From positions 1 to 49,786 of the forward strand of contig DAOMOP010000008.1 in NCBI GenBank assembly GCA_035444405.1: a stretch of DNA of 49,786 nucleotides, given 5' to 3'. The notes beneath the pieces were generated by a model that made no database searches, was not told the DNA's origin, and saw only the letters and a list, made by a program, of their open reading frames with translations. Position 1 is the stretch's first letter, and each line of letters begins with the position of its first letter. The position numbers and the translations under genes are program-made. Below, piece by piece: positions 25,744 to 33,725 of the stretch. This stretch comes from DAOMOP01 sp035444405. Its GTDB lineage: Bacteria; Pseudomonadota; Gammaproteobacteria; Burkholderiales; Rhodocyclaceae.

Positions 25744-26949
25744 TCACGCGGCGACGCCGAGCAGCCAGCCCGCCGCGCCGCAGCCCGCCACGACCAGCCA
25801 CGGCGGCAGCTTCCAGAACATCAGCGCGACCAGCGCGACCAGGCCGAGGCCGAAATCCTGCGGCCGGTGCATCGCGCTCGTCCACACCGGCTGGTACAGC
25901 GCAGCCAGCAGCAGGCCCACCACGGCGGCATTGACGCCGGCGAGCGCGGCCTGGGTGCGCAGGTTGGCGCGTACGCGCTCCCAGTACGGCAGCACGCCGA
26001 ACACCAGCAGAAACGACGGCGCGAACACCGCCAGCAGGCACAGCATGCCGCCCGCCCAGCCCGAAGGCGCAGTGCTCATCGACGCACCGAGGAAGGCCGC
26101 GAACGTGAACAGCGGACCGGGCACGGCCTGGGCGGCGCCGTAACCGGCGAGAAAGCTCTCGTTGCCGACCCATCCCGGCGGCACGACCTCGGCCTGCAGC
26201 AGCGGCAGCACGACGTGACCACCCCCGAACACCAGCGATCCGGCGCGATAAAAGGCGTCCACCAGCGCCAGCGCTTGCGCCGGCAGCAACGCCGCCAGCA
26301 CCGGCAGGCCCACCAGCAACACGAAGAACGACGCCAGCCACAACAGACCGGCGCGGCGCCCGATCGCGATCGGCAGCGCGTCGTGGGCCTCGGCCCGCCG
26401 CGGCTCGAACAGCACCAGGCCCGCGATCGCGCCGGCCGCGATGACGCCGACCTGGCCCCACGCCGACGGCACGAGCAGCACCAGGCAGGCCGCCGCCGCC
26501 ATGACGGTCACGCGCAAGGCGTCGGGGCACAGCGTGCGCGCCATGCCCCACACCGCCTGCGCGACCACCGCCACCGCGACGACCTTCAGGCCGTGCAGCA
26601 CTCCCGGCGGGATCGCCTCGCCGTAGCCGGCGACGCCCAGCGCGAACAGAATCATCGCGATCGCCGACGGCAGCGTGAAGCCGGCCCAGGCTGCAAGCGC
26701 GCCGGCATAGCCGGCGCGCGACAGCCCCACTGCAATGCCGACCTGGCTGCTGGCAGGCCCCGGCAGGAACTGGCACAGCGCCACCAGATCGGCATAGCTG
26801 CGCTCGCTCAGCCACGCCCGCCGCGTGACGAACTCGTCGCGAAAGTAGCCCAGATGCGCAATCGGCCCACCGAAAGAGGTCAGGCCGAGGCGCAGGAAAA
26901 CGAGAAACACCTGCCAGGGGCCGCGGTCGGCCGGCGCAGCTGCGGTCAT
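25744..26949 (-). CDS. chrA: Chromate transporter ChrA (two-domain)
   Basis: A 401-aa CHR-superfamily protein with duplicated halves. The N half has RLGLTSFGGPIAHLGYFRDEF and LCQFLPGPASSQVGIAVG. The C half has AGSLVFGGGHVVLPLLQAEV and GYGAAQAVPGPLFTFAAFLG. Both GGP/PGP pairs are intact. It exports chromate across the inner membrane. AAGGCG precedes the ATG. It is the first gene of a chrA-padR operon, divergent from the TauE/SafE permease gene across an 86-bp gap. Confidence 0.95.
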   Translation of the reverse strand: MTAAAPADRGPWQVFLVFLRLGLTSFGGPIAHLGYFRDEFVTRRAWLSERSYADLVALCQFLPGPASSQVGIAVGLSRAGYAGALAAWAGFTLPSAIAMILFALGVAGYGEAIPPGVLHGLKVVAVAVVAQAVWGMARTLCPDALRVTVMAAAACLVLLVPSAWGQVGVIAAGAIAGLVLFEPRRAEAHDALPIAIGRRAGLLWLASFFVLLVGLPVLAALLPAQALALVDAFYRAGSLVFGGGHVVLPLLQAEVVPPGWVGNESFLAGYGAAQAVPGPLFTFAAFLGASMSTAPSGWAGGMLCLLAVFAPSFLLVFGVLPYWERVRANLRTQAALAGVNAAVVGLLLAALYQPVWTSAMHRPQDFGLGLVALVALMFWKLPPWLVVAGCGAAGWLLGVAA

Positions 26950-26989
26950 GTCGTTCGCCTTGTCGATCGACGTCGGATGCGCCGATAAT

Positions 26990-27017
26990 AATCGAAATTC
27001 GATAACGGAATTCGATT
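26990..27017. promoter_or_regulatory. 28-bp inverted repeat between chrA and the permease gene
   Basis: AATCGAAATTCG (26990-27001) and CGGAATTCGATT (27006-27017) are complementary at 10 of 12 positions with an ATAA spacer. This AT-rich dyad lies in the middle of the 86-bp divergent promoter region and is the best candidate for the PadR operator, able to control both directions. Confidence 0.6.
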
Positions 27018-27035
27018 CAGCGGCACGGCCGGGCG

Positions 27036-27818
27036 ATGGAACTCATATTGATCGGCGCCGTCGCGCTGCTCACCTCCGCACTGACGCTGTTCTCGGGGTT
27101 CGGACTGGGAACCGTGCTGATGCCGGTGTTCGCGCTGTTCTTCCCCGTGCCGCTCGCGATCGCGGCCACGGCGGTGGTGCACTTCGCCAACAACCTCTTC
27201 AAGTTCGGCCTGATGGCCCGCCAGGCCGATTGGCGGGTGGTCGCGCGCTTCAGTGCGCCGGCAGCCGTGGCCGCGCTGGGGGGCGCCGCGACGCTCGGCC
27301 TCGTCGACCGGCTGCCCGTGCTGGCGCGCTACACGCTCGGTGAATCGAGCTTCGAGGTGACCGCCGTCAAGGCCGTCATCGGCGGGCTGATCGTGATCTT
27401 CGCGGCTCTCGAGCTGTCGCCCGCGTTCCAGCGGCTGGCCTTGCCGGCGCGCTGGCTGCCCGTGGGAGGCGTGCTGTCGGGCTTTTTCGGCGGGCTGTCG
27501 GGCAATCAGGGCGCGCTGCGTTCCGCTTTCCTGCTCAAGGCGGGGCTGTCCAAGGAGGCGTTCGTCGCCACCGGTGTCGTCTCGGCGGTCATCGTCGACG
27601 CGGTGCGGCTGACGGTATACGGCACCACCGTGCTCGCCGGATTCGTCGAACAGTCCCGAGCGCTGCTCGCCCCGGTGACGGTCGGCACGCTGTGCGCCTT
27701 CGTCGGGGCCGTTGTCGGCAAGCGGGTGCTGCAAAAGGTGACGCTGCGCACCGTCCGCAGCATCGTCGCCGCGGCGATGCTCGGCATCGGCGCCGGCATG
27801 GCGTCCGGACTGCTCTGA
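27036..27818 (+). CDS. TauE/SafE-family (TSUP) permease
   Basis: A 260-aa membrane protein with eight or so helices. TSUP-like features: an opening GFGLGTVLMPVFALFFPVPLA and the repeated second-half motif GFFGGLSGNQGALRSAFLLKA. Members move sulfite, sulfonates, thiosulfate or other oxyanions. It shares a divergent promoter with chrA, so it may handle sulfate-like anions under the same PadR control. The start follows CGATGG without a strong ribosome site. Confidence 0.88.
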   Translation: MELILIGAVALLTSALTLFSGFGLGTVLMPVFALFFPVPLAIAATAVVHFANNLFKFGLMARQADWRVVARFSAPAAVAALGGAATLGLVDRLPVLARYTLGESSFEVTAVKAVIGGLIVIFAALELSPAFQRLALPARWLPVGGVLSGFFGGLSGNQGALRSAFLLKAGLSKEAFVATGVVSAVIVDAVRLTVYGTTVLAGFVEQSRALLAPVTVGTLCAFVGAVVGKRVLQKVTLRTVRSIVAAAMLGIGAGMASGLL

Positions 27819-27877
27819 CGCGGGAGGCCGCGATTCGGCCGGCCGCGACCGTCGCTCGGCCCGGCGCGCTCACCCGA

Positions 27878-28435
27878 TCACGGCAGGACGGGCGGTGCCG
27901 GCGCGCGCACGTCGGCTTCGTCGTCGGACCGCGGCTCTTCGGCGAGCAGCGAGGCGATCTGCCGTTCGAGCGCATCGAGCTCGACGGCCCCGAGGTGTCG
28001 GACCCGCAGCACGCCGGCACGGTCGGTCAGGTAAAGCAGCGGCGTGCCCTGCACCGGCCCCCACGCGGCCTTCAGTTGCCATGTGCGCATCGCGATCGGG
28101 ATCGACAGCCGGCTGCGCTGCAGATACTCGCGCACGACGCCGGGCTCGTCGTCGACCGATATGGCCAGCACTTCCAGTCCGGCCGCCTGATGCCTGTCGC
28201 GAAGCTGCTGATATTCGGGAAGCTCGCGCATGCAGATCGGGCACCAGGTGGCCCAGAACACGGTCAGCACGACCTTGTTGCGCAGCTCGGCACGCGACAA
28301 GGTCGTACCATCGATCAGGCGCACGTCGAGCTGCGGCGCACGACGGCCGGGCTCGACAGCGGCCTGAACTGACGCCGTCAGCAACGACGCGGCCGCGATC
28401 AGCGAAAGAACGACGAATCGGATGAGACGAGCCAT
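27878..28435 (-). CDS. TlpA-like periplasmic thioredoxin-fold protein
   Basis: A 185-aa protein with a signal peptide (about 1-26, SVQAA). The thioredoxin fold carries C65 and C68 in FWATWCPICMRELP, and a later cis-Pro region QGTPLLYLTD. It belongs to the TlpA/ResA group that reduces or exchanges disulfides in the periplasm. The second of two adjacent ATGs (28435) is better spaced from GAGGTGC. It is convergent with the TSUP permease; an EF-hand protein gene lies 98 bp upstream on the same strand. Confidence 0.87.
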   Translation of the reverse strand: MARLIRFVVLSLIAAASLLTASVQAAVEPGRRAPQLDVRLIDGTTLSRAELRNKVVLTVFWATWCPICMRELPEYQQLRDRHQAAGLEVLAISVDDEPGVVREYLQRSRLSIPIAMRTWQLKAAWGPVQGTPLLYLTDRAGVLRVRHLGAVELDALERQIASLLAEEPRSDDEADVRAPAPPVLP

Positions 28436-28533
28436 CATGCACCTCGGATTCGCACCGCGCCAATGAAGGCCCGGTGCTGCCACGATCAAGCGACCGGCGC
28501 ATGCCGCGGAGCGTACGCCGGTCGTCCCACCAC

Positions 28534-28797
28534 TCACGGAGCGATCATCTCATTGAGACGTTCGAACCCGAGCTTGACCTCCTCGAAGGTGCAGTAGCCC
28601 TTGTCGCCCGCCAGTTCGTCGAACGACGTGCTCATGTAGGCGAGAAATTCGTCCTTTTCGATTCGGCCATTGTTGTTCGTGTCCATCACGCTGATGTTTT
28701 TCGGTTCCTTCGGAAGCTCCGCAAACACCGGCGCGACGGCGCCCCCCAGGAAAGCTGTCGCAAGAGCAGCGGTCAGCAGAGATTTGAAGAGTTTCAT
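28534..28797 (-). CDS. Small secreted EF-hand protein
   Basis: An 87-aa protein with a signal peptide (about 1-26, VFAEL). One canonical EF-hand loop, DTNNNGRIEKDEF (D39 to E50), is followed by a helix (LAYMSTSFDELAG) and a Cys (YCTFEEV). It is likely a periplasmic Ca2+-binding protein. A strong ribosome site GGAGGTGTAACC fixes the ATG at 28797; the longer open frame upstream is not coding in style. It may be co-transcribed with the thioredoxin-fold gene downstream. Confidence 0.82.
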   Translation of the reverse strand: MKLFKSLLTAALATAFLGGAVAPVFAELPKEPKNISVMDTNNNGRIEKDEFLAYMSTSFDELAGDKGYCTFEEVKLGFERLNEMIAP

Positions 28798-29066
28798 GGT
28801 TACACCTCCATCCAGGTTGAGTTGGTAGCGGACCGCAGCACGCCATCGGGGGCGCGCCACGGTCGATTCGCTGCGCACGCGACGGAAAAACCTTCGTCTC
28901 CTCTGCGACTCCGCCGCCCGCGCCACGAACTCGGCAGGTCTTGCACGAGCTTCAAGACGTCTCATCTCGATCGTCGGGGATTCGCGACGCCACGCTGCAA
29001 GGCAACGACCGCCACAGGCAGCCCGAAAGGGCCCCGCAGCGGAGCCCGTCGTTCGGCCCGTTCCGG

Positions 29067-29264
29067 TCACGGTCCGATGATGCAACCCTGCCCATCCCTG
29101 ACGATGTGACTGGCCACGAGCCGCCCGTCCTGCCCATCGGAAGCACCACTGCCGTAGCGTTCACACCAGGGGTGAGCCGAAGCGGCCTGCGCGACGCCGG
29201 CAAACAGGGCCAGCAGCAATGCAAGAGCGGCAGCGGTGAACATGTTGCGAGTCGAGCCCTTCAT
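29067..29264 (-). CDS. Small secreted two-Cys protein
   Basis: A 65-aa protein with a signal peptide (about 1-27, VAQAA). The mature part has two Cys (HPWCERYGS and GQGCIIGP) and ends in a form reminiscent of the DUF3551 family, though shorter. GGAGAGACAAC precedes the ATG. No function is recognised. It stands alone between the EF-hand gene and the divergent TetR gene. Confidence 0.55.
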   Translation of the reverse strand: MKGSTRNMFTAAALALLLALFAGVAQAASAHPWCERYGSGASDGQDGRLVASHIVRDGQGCIIGP

Positions 29265-29380
29265 GTTGTCTCTCCTTCATACGGTCCGGGAACTTCACGT
29301 CGTCCAGTGCGCATCTGGTACTCGGTAGTCGCAGGTCGGGGGCCATTCCTTACGTTCGATTCACGGCGAGCGCACAATGC

Positions 29381-29408
29381 TTGACTTCTGTACCGATCGG
29401 TTCAGAAT
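29381..29408 (+). promoter_or_regulatory. tetR promoter with embedded operator
   Basis: TTGACT (-35, 29381-29386) and CAGAAT (-10, 29403-29408) are 16 bp apart. Between and over them lies a 22-bp near-perfect palindrome (29386-29407) centred on ACCGATCGGT. Transcription would start at about 29415, the ATG itself, so the tetR mRNA may be leaderless. Repression by the product is inferred. Confidence 0.65.
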
Positions 29409-29414
29409 TTGCCC

Positions 29415-29999
29415 ATGAGCCACGGACGCCCCCTCGAATTCGACCCCCGGCGAGCCCTCCTCGCCGCGCTGGAGGTGTTCTGGCGGCAGGGCTTCGAGGC
29501 CACCTCGCTCAACGATCTGCTGCGCGCGATGGGGATCTCGAGAAGCAGCTTCTACCAGGCGTTCGGCAGCAAGCACGCGTTGTTCGAACGGTGCCTGGCA
29601 GCGTTTCGCGAGCGCCAGGTCGAGCGGATGACGCGCGCGCTCGAACAGGCCCCGTCCGGCAAGGCTTTTCTGCGCGCGTCACTGCAGGCTCTGGTGCGCG
29701 AGGCGGCTGACGGCAGCCTCCCCAAGGGCTGCCTGATCATGAACACGGCGACCGAGTTCGCAGGCCGCGACCCGGCCGTTGCGCGACTCGTGTCCGATGG
29801 CACCGGTGCCTTCGCCGAAGTCTTTCGCGCCGCCGTCGTTCGCGCCCAGGCCGAAGGCGAGATCGCCGCCGAACGCGACGCCGCCGTGCTCGCCCGCTAC
29901 ATGGTCAGCACGATCAGCGGGCTCAGGACGATGGTCAAGGCCGGCCTGCCGCCGGCCGCCGTCGAGGAAGTCGTCGAAGTGGCGCTCGGCGCACTTTAG
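29415..29999 (+). CDS. TetR-family repressor
   Basis: 194 aa. The N-terminal helix-turn-helix is clear: ALLAALEVFWRQGFEATSLN, then RAMGISRSSFYQAFGSKHALF. The C-terminal part (LIMNTATEFAGRDPAVARLV) is typical of the TetR subgroup that controls reactive-electrophile or redox enzymes. The ATG at 29415 starts directly after the conserved GRPLEFD region begins. Two related palindromes (29386-29407 and 30016-30029) suggest it represses itself and the AhpD-like gene 51 bp downstream. Confidence 0.92.
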   Translation: MSHGRPLEFDPRRALLAALEVFWRQGFEATSLNDLLRAMGISRSSFYQAFGSKHALFERCLAAFRERQVERMTRALEQAPSGKAFLRASLQALVREAADGSLPKGCLIMNTATEFAGRDPAVARLVSDGTGAFAEVFRAAVVRAQAEGEIAAERDAAVLARYMVSTISGLRTMVKAGLPPAAVEEVVEVALGAL

Positions 30000-30004
30000 T
30001 TTTT

Positions 30005-30034
30005 TTGCCATTTCAGGACCGTTCGGTCCATAAA
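30005..30034 (+). promoter_or_regulatory. Promoter and second TetR operator before the AhpD-like gene
   Basis: TTGCCA (30005-30010) and CATAAA (30029-30034) form an 18-bp-spaced sigma70-like promoter. GGACCGTTCGGTCC (30016-30029), a perfect 14-bp palindrome, fills the spacer and shares ACCG-N2-CGGT with the tetR operator. Confidence 0.65.
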
Positions 30035-30050
30035 CACGAGGAGAGCACTC

Positions 30051-30626
30051 ATGCAAGCAGAATATCAGCTGACGCTGCCGCCACAGTCCATCGAAACGGC
30101 CGCCCCGGCCACCCGTGCGGTACTCGAGAAGGCCAAGGCCCGGCTAGGCTTCATTCCGAACATGTACGCCGTGATGAGCAACTCGCCCGGCCTGCTCGAC
30201 ACCTACCTCGACGGCTACGCCGCCTTTCGCAACGAGTCCGGCTTCACCCCGCCCGAGCAGGAGGCGGTGTTTCTCGTGATCAGTCGCGAGAACGGCTGCG
30301 AGTACTGCGTGTCGGCGCACTCCGCGCTGGCCGACATGAAGTCCGGACTGGCCCCCGAAGTGACCGACGCGATCCGCGGCGACGCGCCGATTGCCGACGC
30401 GCGGCTCGCCGCCCTCGCGCGCTTCACGCAGACGATGGTCAGGAGCCGCGGGCTGCCGACACGCGCGGACGTGGACGCCTTTCTGTCGGCGGGCTTCGAG
30501 GAGCGCCACATCCTCGAGATCGTGCTCGCGATCGCGGTCAAGACGCTCAGCAACTACGCCAATCACTTGTTCCACACGCCGCTCGACGAGATGTTCGAAG
30601 GGCGTCGGTGGCACGATCCGCGCTAA
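30051..30626 (+). CDS. AhpD/carboxymuconolactone decarboxylase-like peroxidase-related protein
   Basis: 191 aa. The AhpD core motif is CEYCVSAH (C83, C86, H90) on the conserved helix, preceded by LGFIPNMYAVMSNSPGLL, typical of peroxidase-related CMD proteins. It should act as a thiol-dependent alkylhydroperoxidase or related reductase. GAGGAGAG precedes the ATG. Its own promoter carries an operator matching that of the adjacent TetR gene, so oxidants or electrophiles probably induce it. Confidence 0.88.
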   Translation: MQAEYQLTLPPQSIETAAPATRAVLEKAKARLGFIPNMYAVMSNSPGLLDTYLDGYAAFRNESGFTPPEQEAVFLVISRENGCEYCVSAHSALADMKSGLAPEVTDAIRGDAPIADARLAALARFTQTMVRSRGLPTRADVDAFLSAGFEERHILEIVLAIAVKTLSNYANHLFHTPLDEMFEGRRWHDPR

Positions 30627-30649
30627 AGCCGATATAACCACCGGCACGC

Positions 30650-30718
30650 NNNNNNNNNNNNNNNNNNNNNNNNNNNNNNNNNNNNNNNNNNNNNNNNNNN
30701 NNNNNNNNNNNNNNNNNN
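30650..30718. other. Assembly gap (69 N)
   Basis: An unresolved sequence between the AhpD-like gene and the minus-strand membrane methyltransferase-fold gene. It hides the 3' end of the latter. Confidence 0.99.
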
Positions 30719-31350
30719 AGCCGGCGCGCCTCGGCCGCATCGAGCACCCGTCCCGGCCACGGAATCAGGCCATTGACGCGGCGCCGATAGCGGGCGTACA
30801 CATCGCCGTGAAGCAGCAGCAGCTTGCGTTCCTCGAGCAGCGAACCGAGCCACAGGTACAGGCTGATGCAGATCGCGCTGAGCAGCCGCACTTCGTCCAT
30901 GTCGCGCGTCCACACGACGACCAGAGCCAGCGAATACCAGGGATGGCGCACATAGCGATGCAGCGGCGACAGCGTGAAGCGCTCGCCGTCGTCGATCCCG
31001 GTGCGCCGCTCGCGCCACTGCGCGAGGCCGCTGAAGACGCCCGTGTCGTAGTAGCGCAGCGACCACAGAAATCCGGCGAGTGCGGCGAGCGCGAGGGCAT
31101 CGGCCACCCAGCCCCACGCCCCGGACCATGCCCACAGCAGCGGCCCGCGCCAGGCGGCGAGCGCGGCCAGCAGCGGCAACAGCAGCAGCAACGACAGCAG
31201 GTTGAACGCAAGGCGATAAGCGCGCAGCGCGGCCGGCCAGCGGCTCGCGACCCAGCGCTTGACCGTGAGCGACGCGAGCAGCGAATGGATCAGCGCGTAG
31301 AGCGTCCAGCCGAGCACGACCGCGGCGACCTGAAGTGCGGACAGCGTCAT
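30719..31350 (-). CDS. Isoprenylcysteine methyltransferase-fold (NnrU/ICMT-like) membrane protein, 3' end missing
   Basis: At least 210 aa with five or so membrane helices. The C-terminal motifs RYVRHPWYSLALVVVW and EERKLLLLHGDVYARYRRRV are those of the ICMT/PEMT-like fold (RHPxY and EE), which bind SAM in active members. It is probably an integral membrane methyltransferase such as those acting on thiols or lipids; NnrU is a related alternative. The stop lies in or beyond the N gap. The ATG at 31350 faces the bdhA promoter region divergently. Confidence 0.75.
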
Positions 31351-31651
31351 GCGAGCGGTTCAGCGCCTCGCCCGCCGGCGTCGGCAATCGACGCCCGTGC
31401 TGCGCCGGAGTCGGTCGCAAGCGGTTCACCCATTGCGTGCATGAAGGACCTCGCGCAAGCGCTGTCCGCACCCGGACCATCCGGGCACGGCAGCGCCTTG
31501 TTCGATTCTAGTCCGTTCAGCAACGGGGTTTTCACGTACGATTCCCGTTCGAGTGCGGATGCGCGCGTGCCTGCGGTTCGACCGCGGGCCGCGCAGGCAC
31601 CCCGCGCATCCACCGCAAATCCGTTCGAACAGACTCCAGGAGGAAGTGACC
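31351..31651. other. 301-bp divergent intergenic region before bdhA
   Basis: No coding frame is supported. It contains a small CCCGG/CCGGG dyad near 31471 and a long leader hairpin (listed separately). It must hold promoters for bdhA and the ICMT-like gene, but none matches a consensus well enough to place. Confidence 0.5.
31557..31611 (+). promoter_or_regulatory. Long stem-loop in the bdhA leader
   Basis: GGATGCGCG-C-GTGCCTGCG (31557-31575) pairs with CGCAGGCAC-CC-CGCGCATCC (31592-31611): two perfect 9-bp stems separated by a 1x2 internal loop, with a 16-nt terminal loop. It ends about 25 bp before the AGGAGG site of bdhA, in the likely 5' UTR. Its function (RNA control or operator) is inferred. 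Confidence 0.5.
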
Positions 31652-32437
31652 ATGACGCTTGCAGGCAAGACGGCTCTCGTGACCGGATCGACCAGCGGCA
31701 TCGGCTTGGGTGTCGCCGAGGCGCTTGCGCACGCCGGCGCGAACGTGGTGCTCAACGGCATCGATGATCCGGCGGCGTTCGAGCCGACGCGCGAGCGCAT
31801 CGCACGGGAAAGCGGCGCGCAGGCGCGCTACATCGCCGCCGACGTCAGCCGGCCCGACGCGATCGAGGCGATGTTCGCCGAAATCGCCGACGCCTGCGGC
31901 GACATCGACATCCTCGTGAACAATGCCGGCATCCAGCACGTGGCGCCCGTGGACGAGTTTCCGGTCGCCAAGTGGGACGCGATCATCGCGATCAACCTGT
32001 CGGCGGCGTTCCACACCACCCGCCTCGCGCTGCCGGCGATGAAGCGCAACAAGTGGGGCCGCATCGTCCAGATCGCGTCGGCCCACGCGCTCGTCGCCTC
32101 GCCGTACAAGTCGGCCTACGTGGCGGCCAAGCATGGGCTCGCCGGGCTGACCAAGACGGTGGCGCTCGAAGTCGCGCAGTCCGGCATCACGGTCAACGGG
32201 ATCTGCCCGGGCTACGTCTGGACGCCGCTGGTCGAGCGCCAGCTCAGCGACACCGCGCGCGCGCGCGGCATCACCGAGGAACAAGTGGTCCGCGACGTGC
32301 TCCTCGCCGCCCAGCCGACCAAGCAGTTCGTGACCGTCGAACAGGTCGCCGCCCTCGCGCTGTTCCTGACCGGCGACGGCGCGGCGTCGATCACCGGCAC
32401 GATGTTGTCGATGGATGGCGGCTGGACGGCGCAGTAA
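31652..32437 (+). CDS. bdhA: D-3-hydroxybutyrate dehydrogenase
   Basis: A 261-aa short-chain dehydrogenase. It has the NAD-binding VTGSTSGIGLGVAEALAHAG, NNAG in ILVNNAGIQHVAPVDEF, catalytic Tyr and Lys in KSAYVAAKHGLAGLTKTVAL, and the substrate-specific CPGYVWTPLVERQL. The wording INLSAAFHTTRLALPAMK and the C-terminus are typical of 3-hydroxybutyrate dehydrogenase, which oxidises 3-hydroxybutyrate to acetoacetate in poly-hydroxybutyrate turnover. CAGGAGGAAG precedes the ATG. Confidence 0.93.
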   Translation: MTLAGKTALVTGSTSGIGLGVAEALAHAGANVVLNGIDDPAAFEPTRERIARESGAQARYIAADVSRPDAIEAMFAEIADACGDIDILVNNAGIQHVAPVDEFPVAKWDAIIAINLSAAFHTTRLALPAMKRNKWGRIVQIASAHALVASPYKSAYVAAKHGLAGLTKTVALEVAQSGITVNGICPGYVWTPLVERQLSDTARARGITEEQVVRDVLLAAQPTKQFVTVEQVAALALFLTGDGAASITGTMLSMDGGWTAQ

Positions 32438-32581
32438 CCAACGTCGCGGTAAGCTCCGCGGTCGCAAGCCCTCGACCGGGGCGCAGGGACAAATCCGGCG
32501 TCAGCGACCGCCGCGGGCGGCTGCGTCTGTGCGCCTTTGCGCGCTCCGCCGGCATCGCCGACGATCTCGCACGTTCGCATC

Positions 32582-33082
32582 ATGGATGACAAAATCATGA
32601 AGGCGGAACACTCCCAACGCTTTTTTCATGGTCTGCTTGCGGCTTCGGTGGCCGTACTGATCGGTGCAATCGCGTATGCGCTTTGGAATGCGCCGATGGC
32701 CATCGATCCGACCGACGCGGGGCTGGTCGCGGTCGGCCAAGGGGTCTACGCAAGCCACTGCGCCGCGTGCCACGGCGCGAACCTCGAGGGGCAGCCACGC
32801 TGGCGTGAACGGCGGCCGAACGGACGCATGCCGGCGCCTCCGCATGACGCCAGCGGCCACACCTGGCACCATCCCGACGACATACTATTCGGCATCACGA
32901 AATACGGGCTCATACCGGGCAAGTACGCACCGCCCGGCTACGAGAGCGACATGCCGGCCTTCGGCGACACGCTGACCGACCAGGAGATCCGCGCGGTGCT
33001 CGCCTACATCAAGAGCACCTGGCCGGATCGCGAGCGTGCTTATCAGATCGAGATCGATCGCAAGGCCCGCGCGCTGCGCTGA
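32582..33082 (+). CDS. Membrane-anchored class I cytochrome c
   Basis: 166 aa. An uncleaved N-terminal anchor or signal (FFHGLLAASVAVLIGAIAYAL, about 14-34) leads to one heme c site, CAACH at 60-64. An axial Met is likely in ESDMPAFGDTLTD, with the end IRAVLAYIKSTWP typical of this family. ATG at 32582 or 32597 is possible; neither has a strong ribosome site. It is likely an electron carrier facing the periplasm. It is convergent with the end of the copper/mercury run, and similar cytochromes often accompany copper oxidases. Confidence 0.87.
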   Translation: MDDKIMKAEHSQRFFHGLLAASVAVLIGAIAYALWNAPMAIDPTDAGLVAVGQGVYASHCAACHGANLEGQPRWRERRPNGRMPAPPHDASGHTWHHPDDILFGITKYGLIPGKYAPPGYESDMPAFGDTLTDQEIRAVLAYIKSTWPDRERAYQIEIDRKARALR

Positions 33083-33096
33083 GTCTCGCCTGACGA

Positions 33097-33186
33097 TCAC
33101 GACCACTCGCGGCGGCACGGCGACCGAACCGACGCCATTGCGGCCGCAAAGGCCGTTGCGAGGCCGAGCATCGACCATTCCATCAT
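33097..33186 (-). CDS. Candidate 29-aa membrane peptide
   Basis: A short frame beginning with a double ATG after GGACGAGG, 71 bp past the stop of the membrane protein gene on the same strand. It encodes one hydrophobic helix (MLGLATAFAAAMASV) and a basic tail (SPCRREWS). Ribosome site, strand and composition fit a real small membrane protein ending this operon, but nothing proves translation. Confidence 0.4.
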   Translation of the reverse strand: MMEWSMLGLATAFAAAMASVRSPCRREWS

Positions 33187-33257
33187 GGCCTCGTCCTCGG
33201 TCGACGTGTCGCGAATCCGTCGGCGGCCGGGGGGTGCGACACGTCCTGAGGCTCGCG

Positions 33258-33725
33258 CTAATATCGCGCCGGATTCCACTTGCACAGCCCCCACAGCGCG
33301 AGCGCCGGCACGACGACCCACTGGGCAAGCGGGGCGAACCCGATGCCGGCCAGGGTCGGCATCGCGTCGGTGTAGGTCCACGACCCGAGCACCTGGACAT
33401 GGCGCCACTCGCTGAACGCAGTCCACGCGAGGCCGCCTCCCCACAGCACCACGAGGCCGCGCAGCGGAACGCGCCACGGCCAAGCGATCGTACCGGCCGC
33501 AGCGCTTGCGACCGCGTACGTGCCCAGCGCGATGAGCCCGTCGCCGACGGTGCAATGGACCACTGCCCATGCGATGTAGGCCGGCTCCGACTCGTTCCAC
33601 AGCGTATACAAGGGCGAATGGCCGATCTCCCAGACGAGGTGCAGGCCGACCGAGACGAGCAGCCACGCGCCGAGCACGCGCAGCGTCGCGGCGGCAACGG
33701 GTTCGCGCGCTCGCATCGCGTTCAT
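33258..33725 (-). CDS. Four-helix integral membrane protein of the copper/mercury run
   Basis: A 155-aa protein with about four hydrophobic helices: VLGAWLLVSVGLHLVWEIGH near the start, and a last one at QWVVVPALALWGL. Conserved-looking polar sites include HLVWEIGHSPLY and SEWRHVQVLGSW, whose His residues might bind metal or heme. The ATG overlaps the multicopper oxidase stop (ATGA), so translation is coupled. No named family is recognised. Its partner role with the oxidase is inferred from the overlap. Confidence 0.75.
   Translation of the reverse strand: MNAMRAREPVAAATLRVLGAWLLVSVGLHLVWEIGHSPLYTLWNESEPAYIAWAVVHCTVGDGLIALGTYAVASAAAGTIAWPWRVPLRGLVVLWGGGLAWTAFSEWRHVQVLGSWTYTDAMPTLAGIGFAPLAQWVVVPALALWGLCKWNPARY

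Noticed and set aside
28801..29085. N-terminal extension of the EF-hand open frame up to 29085
   Set aside because: The added part is Arg-rich off-frame sequence; the ATG at 28797 has a strong ribosome site and begins a proper signal peptide.
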